Shown here piece after piece: positions 61,998 through 64,000 of a stretch of DNA of 64,000 bases (positions are counted from its first letter, which is position 1; each line of letters begins with the position of its first letter). The notes under the pieces are model-generated. The model made no database searches and was not told where the DNA came from. It saw nothing but the letters and a program-made list of their open reading frames with translations. Both the position numbers and the translations under genes were made by a program. Origin of the DNA: UBA4660 sp034408895 (GTDB lineage Bacteria; Bacteroidota; Bacteroidia; Flavobacteriales_D; Sanyastnellaceae). The DNA is taken from assembly GCA_034408895.1 (NCBI GenBank), contig JAWXCI010000045.1, positions 62,001-126,000 on the forward strand. The letters are read 5' to 3'.

Positions 61998-64000
61998 CTA
62001 TTTCGTCTCCACCTGCGCCTTCACATTGGCTGCCGGAGTGGGGCCTTTCATTTTGGTTTGCACAAACTTGATTTCGTCAATCAGGTTTTTGGCACCGTAG
62101 TATTTATCCACGACCCACATCACGTAGCGGATATCCACGGAGATGGTGCGCTGCAAATCGGTTTCGTAGGCAATATCGCCACTCATGGCCTCCCAGTTGC
62201 CATCGAATGCAAGGCCAATGAGGTGGCCGTTGCCGTCAATAACAGGGCTGCCGGAGTTGCCACCTGTAATGTCGTTTCCAGAAATAAAACAAGTGGGCAG
62301 TTCACCTTTTTCATTGGCGTAGCGACCGAAATCTTTTTTCTCGATCAACTCGGCCTGCCTGTCGGGAACAATAAATTCAGGGTTGGTGTTGTCGCGTTTT
62401 TGCATGATGCCATCGGCAGTGGTGTAGTAGTCGTAATGCACAGCATCCATCGGATAATAGTCGTCCACTTTTCCATAGGTGAGGCGCATGGTGCTGTTGG
62501 CATCAGGGTAAAAGTTTTTGGTGGGCTGCATTTCGCGCAATCCCGCCACGAGCAGGCGGTAGCCTTTGTCGTACTTGTCCTGTGCAGGATTGCCGAGGGT
62601 GGTGCGGTAGGTATCAATGGAGCTTTTCGCCATGGCAATGGCCATGTCTTTATCAAATACTTTCTTGCTTGGTTTTGCCATGAACGCATAGAGTTTGTTC
62701 TTGTCGGCCATAAAGGATTTGGCGAACATTTGGTCAGCATATAATTTCAAGTTGCCTTTGAATTTATTCCTCACCGTTGCCATCCATGAAGGTTGCTGAC
62801 CTTCAGGTATGTCGTTGTAATACTTGGTGAGCAATGCCACAAACACATCCTTGTCGGTAGCCATATCGTAATCCTTGAAATGTGCTTCCGCCTGTCCTTT
62901 GAATCCTTCGAAAATTTCTTTTCTCTTTTCTTCATCCGTTTCGTTCATGGCTGCTTCGAACGTGCGGTTAAAGCGCCATGCGAAGAGCGTTATTTCAGCA
63001 CCAAGAAGTCCCGCCTGCACGGCATAAGAGTTGGGTACGATGCCGGCATCGGTTTCGGAATAAGATTGTTTGATGAGGTTGAGTGCCTCACCGTATTTCT
63101 GTTTGCGTTCAGCATTTGCATTCACCCAGGTGGTAAATTCATTTTCCAGCTTTTCTTTCTTGCCCTGCACATCGAGCTGCTTCAAACCTTTGGTCTGGCC
63201 TATGAAGTATTTCCATCCGTTGGCGGTGGTGGCATATTTCGCAGCATACTGCAGCCGCACTGCGGGGTCGGCATCCATGTGCTTCTTCCATGTTTCAAGT
63301 TTCAATCCGCTCAGGTCAATGTAGGCGGGGTTAGATAAATCAACCGCCTGTTTTACTCCCCATGAAGTAAGGTAACGGTCGGTGCTTCCGGGAAAGCCGA
63401 GAATCATAGCAAAGTCGCCTTCTTTCACTCCGTCTAGAGAAACAGGAAGAGAGTGCTTGGGTTTGTAAGGAACATTATCAGTCGCGTAGTCAGCCGGTTC
63501 GTTGGCCGCGTTGGCATAAATGCGCATCATGGAAAAATCTCCGGTGTGGCGTGGCCACATCCAGTTGTCGGTATCACCACCGTATTTGCCAATGCTCTCC
63601 GGTGGATTGCCAACTAAACGAATATCGCGAAACGTTTCGTAAATCATTACATAAAACTCGTTTCCGTAGAAGAAGCTTTTCACTTCCACTTCGTACTTGC
63701 CACCTTCGTTGAATTTGGCTTCAATGTCCCCCGATGCCGCCATGATGGCCATGTTGCGATCGGCTTCGCTCATGCTGTCGTTCAGTTTTGAAAGAATTTC
63801 TTGTGTAACGTCTTCTATTCTGACGAGAAAAGAAATAACGAAACCTTCCATTGGTTTTTCTTCGGCAAGATTTTTTGCCATGAAGCCGTTGGTGAGAATG
63901 TCGTTCTCCACTGTGGCGAAGGATTGAATGGCATCGTAGCCGCAGTGGTGATTGGTGAGCACAAGACCCTTACCTGAAATCACTTCACCGGTGCACAAAC
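61998..64000 (-). CDS. S46-family dipeptidyl-peptidase (DPP7/DPP11), 5' end missing
   Basis: The right edge cuts the gene, so the N terminus is missing; about 667 residues are visible. S46 motifs: GLVLTNHHCGYDAIQ (catalytic His), GDTDNWMWPRHTGDFSMMR and, near the C terminus, GNDITGGNSGSPVIDGNGHL with the catalytic Ser. The residue after LAF in LAFDGNWEAMSGD is Gly, which points to the hydrophobic-preferring DPP7 type rather than the Arg-bearing, acidic-preferring DPP11 type. Such enzymes act in the periplasm, releasing dipeptides from peptides as a step in amino-acid nutrition. No signal peptide is visible because of the truncation. Confidence 0.94.
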   Translation of the reverse strand, partial: LCTGEVISGKGLVLTNHHCGYDAIQSFATVENDILTNGFMAKNLAEEKPMEGFVISFLVRIEDVTQEILSKLNDSMSEADRNMAIMAASGDIEAKFNEGGKYEVEVKSFFYGNEFYVMIYETFRDIRLVGNPPESIGKYGGDTDNWMWPRHTGDFSMMRIYANAANEPADYATDNVPYKPKHSLPVSLDGVKEGDFAMILGFPGSTDRYLTSWGVKQAVDLSNPAYIDLSGLKLETWKKHMDADPAVRLQYAAKYATTANGWKYFIGQTKGLKQLDVQGKKEKLENEFTTWVNANAERKQKYGEALNLIKQSYSETDAGIVPNSYAVQAGLLGAEITLFAWRFNRTFEAAMNETDEEKRKEIFEGFKGQAEAHFKDYDMATDKDVFVALLTKYYNDIPEGQQPSWMATVRNKFKGNLKLYADQMFAKSFMADKNKLYAFMAKPSKKVFDKDMAIAMAKSSIDTYRTTLGNPAQDKYDKGYRLLVAGLREMQPTKNFYPDANSTMRLTYGKVDDYYPMDAVHYDYYTTADGIMQKRDNTNPEFIVPDRQAELIEKKDFGRYANEKGELPTCFISGNDITGGNSGSPVIDGNGHLIGLAFDGNWEAMSGDIAYETDLQRTISVDIRYVMWVVDKYYGAKNLIDEIKFVQTKMKGPTPAANVKAQVETK

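Noticed and set aside
61905..62744. Plus-strand open frame of 279 codons over the S46 gene
   Set aside because: The S46 motifs are on the minus strand; the plus frame is a mirror of biased codons.

Overview
The window is ordinary chromosome of a member of the Bacteroidota. The evidence is internal. Several secreted proteins end in type IX secretion (T9SS) sorting domains, both type A and the gliding-motility type B form. There are SprB-like repeats, five DUF1573 proteins, a group III truncated haemoglobin, an S46 dipeptidyl-peptidase, and -7 promoter boxes of the TAnnTTTG type used by Bacteroidota sigma factors. Starts are mostly not preceded by Shine-Dalgarno sequences. No phage, IS element, CRISPR array, rRNA or tRNA gene was recognised. 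Both edges cut through genes: an OmpA-domain protein on the left and an S46 peptidase on the right.

Layout. 0-6.2 kb: envelope and housekeeping genes (OmpA-like C terminus, ElaA-like acetyltransferase, DinB-like enzyme, O-antigen-ligase-like protein, pyrG, AI-2E permease, SixA phosphatase). 6.2-10.9 kb: the most interesting unit. A 71-bp hairpin element and a perfect 16-bp palindrome precede a run of five co-directional genes: di-haem lipoprotein, Rieske lipoprotein, outer-membrane barrel, DtxR/MntR-type regulator and ZIP transporter. It reads as a self-regulated metal acquisition or metal redox module. 11-16 kb: acetyltransferase, TPR lipoprotein, T9SS cargo, and paaBCD of phenylacetyl-CoA epoxidase; paaA lies alone 18 kb away on the other strand. 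16-28 kb: minus-strand block with two giant tandem FG-GAP/ASPIC/SprB-repeat T9SS proteins, barrels, a flavin amine oxidase, truncated haemoglobin, a SnoaL-VOC fusion and a class III aminotransferase. 28-35 kb: YceI lipoprotein, S41 protease, two DUF1573 paralogues, DUF1761 protein, paaA, glutathione peroxidase.

35-44 kb: ABC exporter, truA, a Reeler-like T9SS protein, a divergent pair of alpha-oxoamine synthase and short-chain reductase (a likely sphingoid or sulfonolipid base pathway), a LytTR/LytS-type two-component pair and a small helical-repeat protein. 44-50 kb: M36 metalloprotease, a SIMPL-domain protein with an in-frame TAG before a coding-like tail, and three more DUF1573 proteins. 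50-57 kb: valS, tpx, ppk1, an outer-membrane barrel, and an orphan T9SS sorting-domain remnant. 57-64 kb: a type B T9SS PKD protein, a dockerin-like lipoprotein, an unrecognised 231-aa protein preceded by ten 21-bp tandem repeats, an orphan LuxR-type response regulator and the S46 peptidase.

All family assignments come from reading motifs by eye. No database search, HMM or folding program was run, so start sites, operons and regulatory sites are proposals.
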